From: an uncultured Paenibacillus sp.
GTDB lineage: Bacteria; Bacillota; Bacilli; Paenibacillales; Paenibacillaceae
Direction: 5' to 3'
Length of the DNA: 64,000 nt
Assembly (NCBI GenBank): GCA_937895345.1
Contig: CALAWP010000012.1
Span: forward strand, 12,160-76,159
A model generated the notes under the pieces. The model had not been told where the DNA came from. It was given only the letters and a program-made list of their open reading frames with translations, and made no database searches. Positions 24,662-32,315 of this stretch are shown piece after piece. Each line of letters starts with the position of its first letter. Within the stretch, counting starts at the first letter, position 1. A program made the position numbers and the translations under genes.

Positions 24662-26560
24662 TTACCGGTTTGAACCGGCCGGCACGGCCGCCCCGGCGCC
24701 GCTTTGCATATGCTGCCACAGCTTCCGGTAAAGGCCTTGCCCGCGCTCCAGAAGCTCCCGGTGCGTGCCTTGCTCGACTGTCTCGCCGCCCGCCATCGCG
24801 ACGATCCGGTCGGCTTCCGTCACCGCCGTCAGCCGATGGGCAATGACGACCAGCGTGCGGCCGCCGCTTCTGGCCCGGCGAAGCACCGCCTCCATCACTT
24901 TGCGTTCCGTATCGACGTCCAGCGCGGAGGTCGCTTCGTCCATAATCCAGACGGGCCGGTCCGCGAGCAGGGCGCGGGCGATCGCAAGCCGCTGCCGCTG
25001 GCCGCCGCTCAAGGAGCCTCCGTGCTCGCTGATGCGAGTGTCATAGCCGTCCGGAAGAGCGGCGATAAAGTCGTGGGCTTGCGCAAGGACGGCCGCTTCG
25101 ACAAGCTCGTCATCGCCCGCGTCCGGTTTGGCCGCCAGCAAATTGTCCCGGATCGACCCCGCAAACAGATACGGGGTTTGCGGGACATAGGAGACGTATT
25201 GACGCGCGCTTTCCGCGTTTTCCTGCGGATTGGCTCCAAACAGCCTGACCTCGCCGGCGGAAGGGAAGAGCAAGCCGGCGCCGAGCTTGGCGGCGGTCGA
25301 TTTGCCCGAGCCGCTCGGCCCGACAAAGGCGACGAATTCGCCGGGCAGTATGTGCAGCTCAAGTCTATGCAGGGCGGGAGCGACGGCCGAACCATCGTGC
25401 GGCTCTTCCGCTTCCTCGGCTTCGCCGCGCTCCTGACGCGCTCCGGCCGTATCGAGTGCCGCAGCGGCAGCGTAACGGAATTCCACGCCGTTCCAATGGA
25501 TGGCGGGCGTCGTCTGCGTCGACCGGTTCTTCACAATCGCCGGCGCCGGCGGTGCGGCAGGCTCCTTGGCGGCATTCGACAGTGCCAGCATGCGTGCGGC
25601 GGAACCTTTCAGCCCTTGGGCTTCTCCCCATTGCCGCCCCAAATTATACAGCGGATTATATACTCTCCAGATCAGGATAAAGAAGGCCATCAGCGATCCC
25701 AATTGCAGCTTGCCTTGAACGGCAAGCCAAGCGACGATCAGCACCGCGCCCCAGGAAATGATCAGCGCCAGCGAATTCGTCAGCCCGTTGACGAGCTGCT
25801 GCAGCCACATGCGCCGCATGAGCAGCCGGTTCAACAAGGTGCGCTGCTCCTGAAACCGGCTCAGCATCCAGCCTTCGGCTCCGAATGCCCGCACCGTCTC
25901 CATACATTGCAGCGAGTCCTGCTGGCTTTGCCGCACGACGGCTTCCTGGTCGGCAACTTGCTGTCCGATCCGCTGCAGCTTATGGCGCAGCAAATGGCTT
26001 CCCAGCAGTCCGAGCGGCATAAGCGCCATAACGGCGAGGGCGAGCTGCCATTGCAGCGCCAGCATGTAAATGCAAGCGAGGAGCAGCATGACGATCTGGC
26101 TGCCCATTTGCTGAAACAGCAGCGGAACGATTTGCGTCGTCCGATTGGAATCGTGCAAGATCCGCTGCGTCAGGTCGGCGGTGTGGGCCGACAGCGCCTG
26201 CTCCAGCGGCAGCCTTTGGGCATGGTCCGCAAGCTCGAGCGTCACGTCCCGGTGAAGCGAGCTGATCCGGTCCTGCTTGATATAGTGGCCGAGCAATCCG
26301 ACTCCGGCGATCAGGACCATGATCAGTATCGCCCGCAGCAGGAGCCACTGCACGTCCGCGGAGCGTCCTTCCTCCAGGTGATTGAAATAAACTTCCATAA
26401 TCCAGGGTACCAGCATCATAATGACGGTTTCCGCCAGGCAAAAGACAAGGGCCGCTATCAGCACCCAACGTTTGGCTCCGAGACGGTTCCACAGCATCGG
26501 GACCAGCTCGCGGAAGCGGGGGACGGCCTTGTCGGCGGACGGTTCGCTCACGGATTTCAT
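24662..26560 (-). CDS. ABC exporter half-transporter (second gene of pair)
   Basis: 632 residues. Six membrane helices occupy about residues 25-320, followed by an ATPase domain with Walker A GPSGSGKST, signature LSGGQRQRL and Walker B VWIMDEATSALD, all canonical. A low-complexity charged insert lies just before the ATPase domain (around RQERGEAEEAEEPHDGS). The ATG at 26560 overlaps the stop of the partner gene (ATGA) and has GGAG upstream. Together the two genes encode a probable heterodimeric multidrug or peptide exporter. Both ATP sites look complete, unlike the pair at 7082-10713. Confidence 0.9.
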   Translation of the reverse strand: MKSVSEPSADKAVPRFRELVPMLWNRLGAKRWVLIAALVFCLAETVIMMLVPWIMEVYFNHLEEGRSADVQWLLLRAILIMVLIAGVGLLGHYIKQDRISSLHRDVTLELADHAQRLPLEQALSAHTADLTQRILHDSNRTTQIVPLLFQQMGSQIVMLLLACIYMLALQWQLALAVMALMPLGLLGSHLLRHKLQRIGQQVADQEAVVRQSQQDSLQCMETVRAFGAEGWMLSRFQEQRTLLNRLLMRRMWLQQLVNGLTNSLALIISWGAVLIVAWLAVQGKLQLGSLMAFFILIWRVYNPLYNLGRQWGEAQGLKGSAARMLALSNAAKEPAAPPAPAIVKNRSTQTTPAIHWNGVEFRYAAAAALDTAGARQERGEAEEAEEPHDGSAVAPALHRLELHILPGEFVAFVGPSGSGKSTAAKLGAGLLFPSAGEVRLFGANPQENAESARQYVSYVPQTPYLFAGSIRDNLLAAKPDAGDDELVEAAVLAQAHDFIAALPDGYDTRISEHGGSLSGGQRQRLAIARALLADRPVWIMDEATSALDVDTERKVMEAVLRRARSGGRTLVVIAHRLTAVTEADRIVAMAGGETVEQGTHRELLERGQGLYRKLWQHMQSGAGAAVPAGSNR

Positions 26561-28359
26561 TCGGCTTCGCTCCTTTCCTGCTCCGGCCGGTTGTCGGCCC
26601 ATTCTCCGGCTTGAACGAGCTTGGCGTATTTTCCGCCTCGCTGCATCAACTCGCGATGGGATCCGGCTTCCTTCACCGTCCCGTCTTCCACGTACAAGAT
26701 GCAATCCGCGTTCCGGACGGTGGAGAGCCGGTGAGCGACCGTCACGACGGTTCGTCCCGCCATCATGGCCCGCAGCGCGTCCTGCATCAGCTTTTCGTTG
26801 GCGGCATCCAGCGCCGACGTCGGTTCGTCCAGCAGCAGCAGCTTCGGATTGCGGACGTAGGCTCTGGCCAAGGCGAGTCTTTGGCGTTCTCCGCCGGACA
26901 AGCGCGCGCCGCGCTCGCCGAGACGGGTATGGTAGCCCTGCGGCAGCGCCTCGATAAAGTCGTGCGCATTCGCCAGCTTCGCCGCTTCGACCGCTTCTTC
27001 CTCGGTCGCGTCCAGCCGTCCGAGCCGTATATTGTCCATTACGGCGGCGTCCAGAAGGGCGGCCTCCTGCGGAAGATAGGCGGTCCGCCGGCGCCACTCG
27101 TCGCCATTGCGGCCGGTCAGTTCGGCGCCGCCGAAGCGAATGGCGCCTTCATCCGGCGCATAAAGGCCCAGCAGCAGCTTCAGCAGCGTACTCTTGCCGC
27201 TGCCGCTCGGTCCGACGACCGCTGTCATGGCGCCATGCCGGATGACGGCCGAGAAGCCTTGCAGCACGGGCTGATCGCCGTACCGGAACGATACGCTGTC
27301 CAGGACGATATCTCCTTCCTCGGGCAGCGGCGGGGCAAGCGGCTTCGTATGCCGCGCTTCCGTCGGCTTCTCCTGCTCGTCGCTCTTCAGCAGATCGAGG
27401 ACGCGGCCGGCATGGGCGATGGCATCCTGAACCCCCGTCCACATGTTGGCGAGCTGAGCCATCGGAAACACAAGACGCTCGTAGGAGAGAATAAAGGCGG
27501 CTATGGCCCCGATTTCAAGCCGATTTTGGGAAACGAGCCAGGCTCCCATGCTGAATATATAGACCTGTCCGAACATAAAGCCGAAGAAGATGGACCAGTC
27601 GGTGACGGCTCTCAGCATATCCGTCTTAAGCCAGCGCCGGCGGGTCGTCTCAACCTCCTGCCGCCAGCGGGCGTTAAAGCTGCGGCGCAGACCGAAGCTG
27701 CGCACCACTTCCGCTCCTTGCAGCTGATCGAGCAGCGAAGCGTCGGCAGCGGCTTGCGCCTCGTTCGTCCGCTCCTGCAGGCTGCGTATCCGCTTGCCGA
27801 GCAAGTTGCTGAGCAACGGAAGGATGAGCGCGATGCCAAGCGCGCCGGCCATCAGCTCCCAGGACAGGACGGTCAAATAAATAAAAAGGAATACGATAGA
27901 CAGTACGTTTTGCAGCAGCTGGGGAATTTTTTGATTGACGCCGTCCTGCGCGCTGACGGCGGAGCCGTTCAGCCGCTGCAGCTTGTCGCCCGTGTGAAGG
28001 CCGGCAAACCGGGCCAGCCGCATGACGAACAGACCGTTTAACGCATCGCGCTGCAAATCCGCCGTCGTTCGGTTGGACAATCGCTGCATCAAATAAGCCG
28101 AGGCCAGATTCAGCGTAATTTCCGCCGCGAGCAGCCCTCCGAACCAGACGGCGACGCCCGCCAATTCGTCGCCATTCAAGCTGAAAGCCGCGTCGAACAG
28201 CCGCCGCATCGCTTCAGCCCAGCCAACGGGAACGATCGACAAGGCCAGCACGGTCAGGCTGACGAGCAGGTAGGACGCCCAATACGCCTTGGCCCGCACT
28301 GCCATTTTGAATAAGATCTCGCGGGATTTCATGGATGAAGCCGATTGACTTTGACTCAA
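26557..28359 (-). CDS. ABC exporter half-transporter (first gene of pair)
   Basis: 600 residues from a TTG start at 28359, chosen because GGAGGG lies 6 bases upstream; an ATG at 28332 is the alternative. Six helices (residues about 20-320) precede an ATPase domain with Walker A GPSGSGKST, signature LSGGERQRL and Walker B LLLLDEPTSALD. It is the first gene of a two-gene minus-strand operon. An inverted repeat at 28407-28423 lies in the promoter region and may be an operator. Confidence 0.9.
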   Translation of the reverse strand: MSQSQSASSMKSREILFKMAVRAKAYWASYLLVSLTVLALSIVPVGWAEAMRRLFDAAFSLNGDELAGVAVWFGGLLAAEITLNLASAYLMQRLSNRTTADLQRDALNGLFVMRLARFAGLHTGDKLQRLNGSAVSAQDGVNQKIPQLLQNVLSIVFLFIYLTVLSWELMAGALGIALILPLLSNLLGKRIRSLQERTNEAQAAADASLLDQLQGAEVVRSFGLRRSFNARWRQEVETTRRRWLKTDMLRAVTDWSIFFGFMFGQVYIFSMGAWLVSQNRLEIGAIAAFILSYERLVFPMAQLANMWTGVQDAIAHAGRVLDLLKSDEQEKPTEARHTKPLAPPLPEEGDIVLDSVSFRYGDQPVLQGFSAVIRHGAMTAVVGPSGSGKSTLLKLLLGLYAPDEGAIRFGGAELTGRNGDEWRRRTAYLPQEAALLDAAVMDNIRLGRLDATEEEAVEAAKLANAHDFIEALPQGYHTRLGERGARLSGGERQRLALARAYVRNPKLLLLDEPTSALDAANEKLMQDALRAMMAGRTVVTVAHRLSTVRNADCILYVEDGTVKEAGSHRELMQRGGKYAKLVQAGEWADNRPEQERSEAE

Positions 28360-28406
28360 TGGGATCCCTCCGTCGGAAGAGTAGATGAACGGATTTCCGT
28401 CGATTA

Positions 28407-28423
28407 ACACATCATTAATGTGT
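28407..28423. promoter_or_regulatory. Inverted repeat in promoter region of ABC exporter pair
   Basis: ACACAT-CATTA-ATGTGT, 6-bp perfect arms, about 48 bases upstream of the TTG start of the exporter gene. Spacing and size suit a MarR- or TetR-type repressor operator. No such regulator is adjacent. Confidence 0.45.
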
Positions 28424-28497
28424 CATGAAACGGAAAATGGTTCGACCTTCCAAGGAAGGATTATGGAATCGGTCTCAAGACGGAGGGAATAACCATT

Positions 28498-29400
28498 TTA
28501 TCGAATGCGCTCGCAAACGTATTGCTTCAATCGTTCCAGCTGCCCGGCTTGCCCGCGGCGATCGATGGGCAGCACCGTCCGGCCTGAACGGTAAGCTTCG
28601 GCGGCCAAGCGCAATATGTCCGCGGCGCCGTCCGGCAGCCGGTTCAGCGCCCATTCGGCGGCCTGCAGCTTGGAGACGATCGTCCGGAGCTCCTTGTACG
28701 ACCAAATTCGGGCTAACGTCAGGATATCGTAAACCGGTACGGTGCTTGTACCGTCCGGATGCGTCTGGATGGCCGCCAATTCGGAAGCGCCGCCGGATAT
28801 GGAGCTCCAAAAATGCTCGGCCGGAACTTTCGGGAACAGCTCTGCCGGGGGAGGGCCGTACAACGCAATGCCCGATTGCCTCGTCAAGGTAACGTGGCAG
28901 GCCAGGTCACTGTCCGTCCATACTTCTTCATGCCTCCAGAAGGAAACGTCTTGCTCCGCTGCCAGCCGTTCGAAACGGGGCCGCCAATATTCGCTGAAAT
29001 GGAACTGGTGCGGAGCGGGATGCGTCCAGGCTTGCAAATCGGAAGCCAGCATCACGCTGACTTCTAGCGGCGACGGTTGCCGGTGCCAGTCCAAAAATTT
29101 GTTCATCAGTTCAAAGCATTGATGTGCGGTCAACGCATCCCGTGTGACGACCAGGAGATCGAGATCGCTTCGTCCGGGGGCGAAATCGCCAAGACATAAG
29201 GAACCGTGCGCATAGATGCCGATCAAGGAGCCGCCCCATAACTCCAATAGTCCTGCACGAATTCGTTCCAGCTGCCTTCGGACGTCCGCCGTGCCCATGT
29301 CCGAAGGAAGGGGCTTGAGCGAAGCGCCCTGTCCGTCATGACGGCTCGGCAGGCTGCCGGATTGCAGAGGCTCTTGGCTTGCCGGGTCGTGTTCGTTCAT
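28498..29400 (-). CDS. Aminoglycoside nucleotidyltransferase-like protein
   Basis: 300 residues. The nucleotidyltransferase core is at about residues 60-90: GIYAHGSLCLGDFAPGRSDLDLLVV, with the GS and D-x-D metal-binding residues of ANT(9)/AadA-type enzymes. A C-terminal helical domain follows (VPVYDILTLARIWSYKELRTIVSKLQAAEWAL), matching the DUF4111-like half of streptomycin/spectinomycin adenylyltransferases. The ATG is preceded by GGCAGGTG. It is chromosomal and not next to mobile DNA, so it may be an intrinsic homologue, not a transferred resistance gene. Substrate is unproven. Confidence 0.8.
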   Translation of the reverse strand: MNEHDPASQEPLQSGSLPSRHDGQGASLKPLPSDMGTADVRRQLERIRAGLLELWGGSLIGIYAHGSLCLGDFAPGRSDLDLLVVTRDALTAHQCFELMNKFLDWHRQPSPLEVSVMLASDLQAWTHPAPHQFHFSEYWRPRFERLAAEQDVSFWRHEEVWTDSDLACHVTLTRQSGIALYGPPPAELFPKVPAEHFWSSISGGASELAAIQTHPDGTSTVPVYDILTLARIWSYKELRTIVSKLQAAEWALNRLPDGAADILRLAAEAYRSGRTVLPIDRRGQAGQLERLKQYVCERIR

Positions 29401-29580
29401 GTAAACACCTGCCTTTGTACGCGGATGCGGCGGCTATATGGCGTGCTGCCGGTTTCTTCCTACTGTAAAGCGGGCAGCGCGGGCGATCAAGCGCAAAGTT
29501 GGCTATAGCCGAAAATGGCCTTGCCGGATGAGCATGGAAGGGGTAGGTTAAGGATAAAGCGAAAGGGAGGGATAACGGTT

Positions 29581-30453
29581 ATGGCCAATTCGGAATTGGA
29601 AAGCTGGATCGAACGTCTCACCACGGCCGGACTGCTTCGAGAGAAGCCCGAGGTCCGGCCGATGCGCGGGACGACCGAAGGAACGGTTTATGTGCTGGCT
29701 GCGCCAGGGCAGCCGGCTTACGTGCTGAAGCTGGATGATCCGTATGCGGTGCGGGAAACGGTTCTTTTTTGGGAAAAGTGCGGACATAGTCCGCTGCTGT
29801 CCAAGCTCAGATTCAAGGACCCGGAAGACAGAGGGCTCGTGTACGACTACGTCCCGGGGACGACGCATACAGGCCGCGGGCACAAGCGGGATTGGATGAA
29901 GGCGCTGGCCGGAGGGCTGTTCAAGCTGTACGCCAAAGCGGAGGACGGCATAATCGGCTTTGCGGACGCTCCTTGCTCGTCCTGGATGGAATTCAATCGG
30001 CGGAGTCATGCTTATGCATTCGAAATGTTGGAGGAGCACCTGCCCGCGGAACATCATGCGGCGATCAGGCGGCTGCTCGACGGAGGGTTGACGGATTGGA
30101 GCTCGGAGCATATCCTTTTGCTGCACGGCGACACGGGAGTCCACAATTTTGTATTCGAGCGCGGCGCCATCCGCGGCGTCATCGATCCGTCTCCGGTGCG
30201 GGGACCGCTGGTGTACGATTTTACGTACGCTTTTTGCTCTTCTCCGGACAACCTCGATTTGGAAACGCTGCTCGAAGCCGCCCGTTCCCTGAACGGCTTG
30301 GAGATGGAGCGAGAGACGCTCATCCGGGAAACGGTCTTCCAGCTCTATTGCCGACTTGCGACTTGCAGGCTCCACCATGTACACGATTGGGACGACTATA
30401 TGCGGGCATGGCCGGGATGGCTGGCCTTGCTGCCGGACGGTCCCGCCCAATAA
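29581..30453 (+). CDS. Aminoglycoside phosphotransferase (APH) family protein
   Basis: 290-residue protein-kinase-like fold enzyme. It shows the Brenner-type catalytic motif HGDTGVHNFVFE (LLLHGDTGVHNF) and the metal-binding VIDPSPVRGPLVYDF a few residues later. The N-lobe has AYVLKLDDPYAVRETVLFWEK with the ATP-binding lysine. The ATG at 29581 has AAGGGAGGG about 9 bases upstream. It is divergent from a nucleotidyltransferase-like gene, so two putative small-molecule-modifying enzymes share one intergenic region. Family members phosphorylate antibiotics, sugars or choline; the substrate here is unknown. Confidence 0.82.
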   Translation: MANSELESWIERLTTAGLLREKPEVRPMRGTTEGTVYVLAAPGQPAYVLKLDDPYAVRETVLFWEKCGHSPLLSKLRFKDPEDRGLVYDYVPGTTHTGRGHKRDWMKALAGGLFKLYAKAEDGIIGFADAPCSSWMEFNRRSHAYAFEMLEEHLPAEHHAAIRRLLDGGLTDWSSEHILLLHGDTGVHNFVFERGAIRGVIDPSPVRGPLVYDFTYAFCSSPDNLDLETLLEAARSLNGLEMERETLIRETVFQLYCRLATCRLHHVHDWDDYMRAWPGWLALLPDGPAQ

Positions 30454-30475
30454 AAAAGCCGGAGCCTATGGCTCC
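30451..30475 (-). terminator. Terminator of exonuclease III gene, overlapping its stop codon
   Basis: On the minus strand GGAGCC-ATA-GGCTCC is followed by GGC and six T (plus-strand A run 30452-30457). The stop codon TAG of the exonuclease gene falls in the loop, and the T run reaches the stop of the convergent APH gene. Confidence 0.8.
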
Positions 30476-31230
30476 AGCTCCAGCTTCAGCGTTATGGGAC
30501 AATGATCGCTGCCCATGACGGAAGGTTCGATGCCGGCTTCGACGACGGCATGAGCCAGCCGCTCCGAGACGAGAAAATAATCGATGCGCCATCCGATGTT
30601 TCGTTCGCGCACCTTCGGCATGAACGACCACCAGGTGTAGGCGTCGGCACGGTCGGGATGCAGATGGCGGAACGTGTCCACGAACCCCGAATCGAGCAAT
30701 CGGGACATGCAGGAGCGTTCCTCTGGCGTAAACCCGGAATTTCCGTGGTTCGATTTCGCGTTTTTGATATCGATCTCCCGATGCGCGACGTTCAAATCCC
30801 CGCAGATGACGACCGGTTTGCGGCTGTCCAGCTCCTTGACGAAACGGAGAAACCGGTCTTCCCACTCCAGACGGTATTCCAGCCTGGATAAGTCGCGGCG
30901 GGCATTCGGGGTATATACGTTAACGAGATAAAAAGCATCGAATTCAAGCGCAACGACGCGGCCCTCGAACTCCGAGTTTTCCTCCAGCCCGTAGCGGACG
31001 GAGAGGGGGTTCATTTTGGAAAATACGGCAGTGCCCGAATATCCTTTTTTCTCCGCATAATTCCAATATTGGTTGTATTCGTCGCCAAGCTCTAGCTCGA
31101 TCTGTCCTTCCTGAAGCTTCGTTTCCTGTACGCAAAACAAATCCGCGCCGGAAGCGCGGAAATAATCCAGGAAGCCTTTGCCGACGCAGGCGCGCAAGCC
31201 GTTGACATTCCACGAGATCAAAGTAATCAT
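30466..31230 (-). CDS. Exodeoxyribonuclease III
   Basis: 254-residue DNA repair enzyme of the Xth/ExoA family that cuts at abasic sites and removes 3'-blocking groups. All family motifs are visible: LISWNVNGLRA at the start, FCVQETKL (metal-binding glutamate), YTPNARRDLSRLEYR, VICGDLNVAHREID and the C-terminal GSDHCPI with the catalytic histidine. Length is standard for Gram-positive ExoA. The C-terminal codons overlap the terminator hairpin. Confidence 0.96.
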   Translation of the reverse strand: MITLISWNVNGLRACVGKGFLDYFRASGADLFCVQETKLQEGQIELELGDEYNQYWNYAEKKGYSGTAVFSKMNPLSVRYGLEENSEFEGRVVALEFDAFYLVNVYTPNARRDLSRLEYRLEWEDRFLRFVKELDSRKPVVICGDLNVAHREIDIKNAKSNHGNSGFTPEERSCMSRLLDSGFVDTFRHLHPDRADAYTWWSFMPKVRERNIGWRIDYFLVSERLAHAVVEAGIEPSVMGSDHCPITLKLELEP

Positions 31231-31270
31231 GGGACTCTCCTTCGTTCGGGCTCAGCCTCGCAGCCATTAA

Positions 31271-31816
31271 TTAATAGTAATCGTCGCTGAAGCCTTCGGC
31301 CATTCCAATCACAAATGCAAATCCGAAAATCAAAAGATAAATAAGCCAAATGACCGTCGCGATGATGCCGCACACGAGACCTGCAATGGCCATGCCTCTG
31401 CCTTGCTCGCCTTTGTGCTTGATTTCCTTCAGTGACAGCGAAGCCAAGATGATGGCGGCAATGCCGGATAACAGCCCTATGCAAGGAATGAAAACGGAAA
31501 TAATGCCTACAACCATCGCGGCAATCGACTTGCCGTTCGTCGGAGCCGGCGGCATAAACGGCGGCGGCGGAACGGGAGGCAGCGGCGGCTGCTGCATATT
31601 CGAGTAGTACGCCCCGCCGGATGCCGGCGGCTCGTTTCGGTAACTGGAACTCGTCTCATGGTTCGATTGACCGAACGGCTCGCTGCGGAAATTCGAGTCC
31701 GTCTGACGGTTTGTCTGGCTGGACGCTTCGGACGGATTCGAGTTGTTCGAATTGTTCGAGTCATTCGGGTTGTTCGGGTTGTTCGGATTGTTTGAGTTAT
31801 TCGAAAATGAATCCAA
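31271..31816 (-). CDS. DUF4190-type membrane protein with Asn-rich repeat tail
   Basis: About 181 residues from the TTG at 31816, which has a perfect AGGAGG 7 bases upstream. The N-terminal 30 residues are an Asn/Pro/Ser repeat encoded by 9-base tandem units, followed by a hydrophilic Ser/Gln-rich part and a proline stretch (PPLPPVPPPPFMPPAP). Two membrane helices follow (MVVGIISVFIPCIGLLSGIAAIILASLSL and GLVCGIIATVIWLIYLLIFGFAFVIG) in the DUF4190 pattern. Function is unknown. The disordered tail is probably cytoplasmic. Confidence 0.8.
   Translation of the reverse strand: MDSFSNNSNNPNNPNNPNDSNNSNNSNPSEASSQTNRQTDSNFRSEPFGQSNHETSSSYRNEPPASGGAYYSNMQQPPLPPVPPPPFMPPAPTNGKSIAAMVVGIISVFIPCIGLLSGIAAIILASLSLKEIKHKGEQGRGMAIAGLVCGIIATVIWLIYLLIFGFAFVIGMAEGFSDDYY
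31736..31801. repeat. 9-bp coding microsatellite (Asn-Asn-Pro/Ser)
   Basis: About seven imperfect 9-base units (plus strand TTCGGGTTG and variants) encode the Asn-rich tail of the DUF4190 protein. A length change by whole units would keep the frame. Confidence 0.75.
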
Positions 31817-32315
31817 AAGATAACCTCCTGTGATTGATCTCAAAATTTGTCGGAATTTGAGACGTTTCAATTAATCTGTAAATCATGATAGCAAACATCC
31901 GTTTGGCCTACAAGGCAAGATTAGAAGGATATTGGCAGAAATCTACATAAAAATGGCGAAAGATTTAAAACGAGGCCGGCGTACGGATTTCCTTTCATCA
32001 TTATTATGCAATGCTCCCGCCATACTTGCTGCCTCGTCGCAAAAGTTTGCCGCTCCTGCCGGCGCCTCTGCACGCTTCATCGGCTTGCAGTATGCCGCTG
32101 CGCAGACCATTCGCAGGCGTAAGCGCGGTTAGGCAGAACTGAAGCAAAGCGGTCATGCGAAGGATGTGCGGAATGTGGTTCGATCCCCACCGCTTTCCTA
32201 TTTATTTCTAGTTCGAATTGCGGTAAGATAAAGATTATTTAAAGACATTGTAAACGCTGCGCCGTCGAGAGACGGTTTTTTGTTTGCCAGCTTGCAGAAG
32301 GGGAGCGTGAGCGAA
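31817..32315. other. 500-base intergenic block with possible structured RNA before LTA synthase
   Basis: No gene with a ribosome site is seen. The block contains an 8-bp stem AAAGCGGT (32146-32153) / ACCGCTTT (32189-32196) enclosing a smaller GTGG/CCAC hairpin with a TTCGATCC loop, and it ends in a terminator at 32262-32281. On the minus strand a frame stays open from about 32197 to 32004; from its only ATG (32156) it would give 50 residues, but no ribosome site precedes it. It could be a small RNA, a leader of the next gene or a dispersed repeat. Confidence 0.45.
32262..32281 (+). terminator. Intrinsic terminator or attenuator just before LTA synthase gene
   Basis: CCGTC-GAGA-GACGG followed by six T (32276-32281). 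The T run ends about 25-35 bases before the start codon of the downstream gene. It therefore either ends an upstream RNA or attenuates the downstream gene. Confidence 0.75.

Noticed and set aside
31932..32132. Plus-strand frame of 66 codons in the gap before the LTA-synthase gene
   Set aside because: No ribosome site, Ala/Arg-rich composition, and the region is better explained as non-coding.
32160..32196. T-arm-like sequence considered as part of a tRNA
   Set aside because: The TTCGATCC loop is one base too long with a 4-bp stem, and no matching acceptor, D- or anticodon arm is found.
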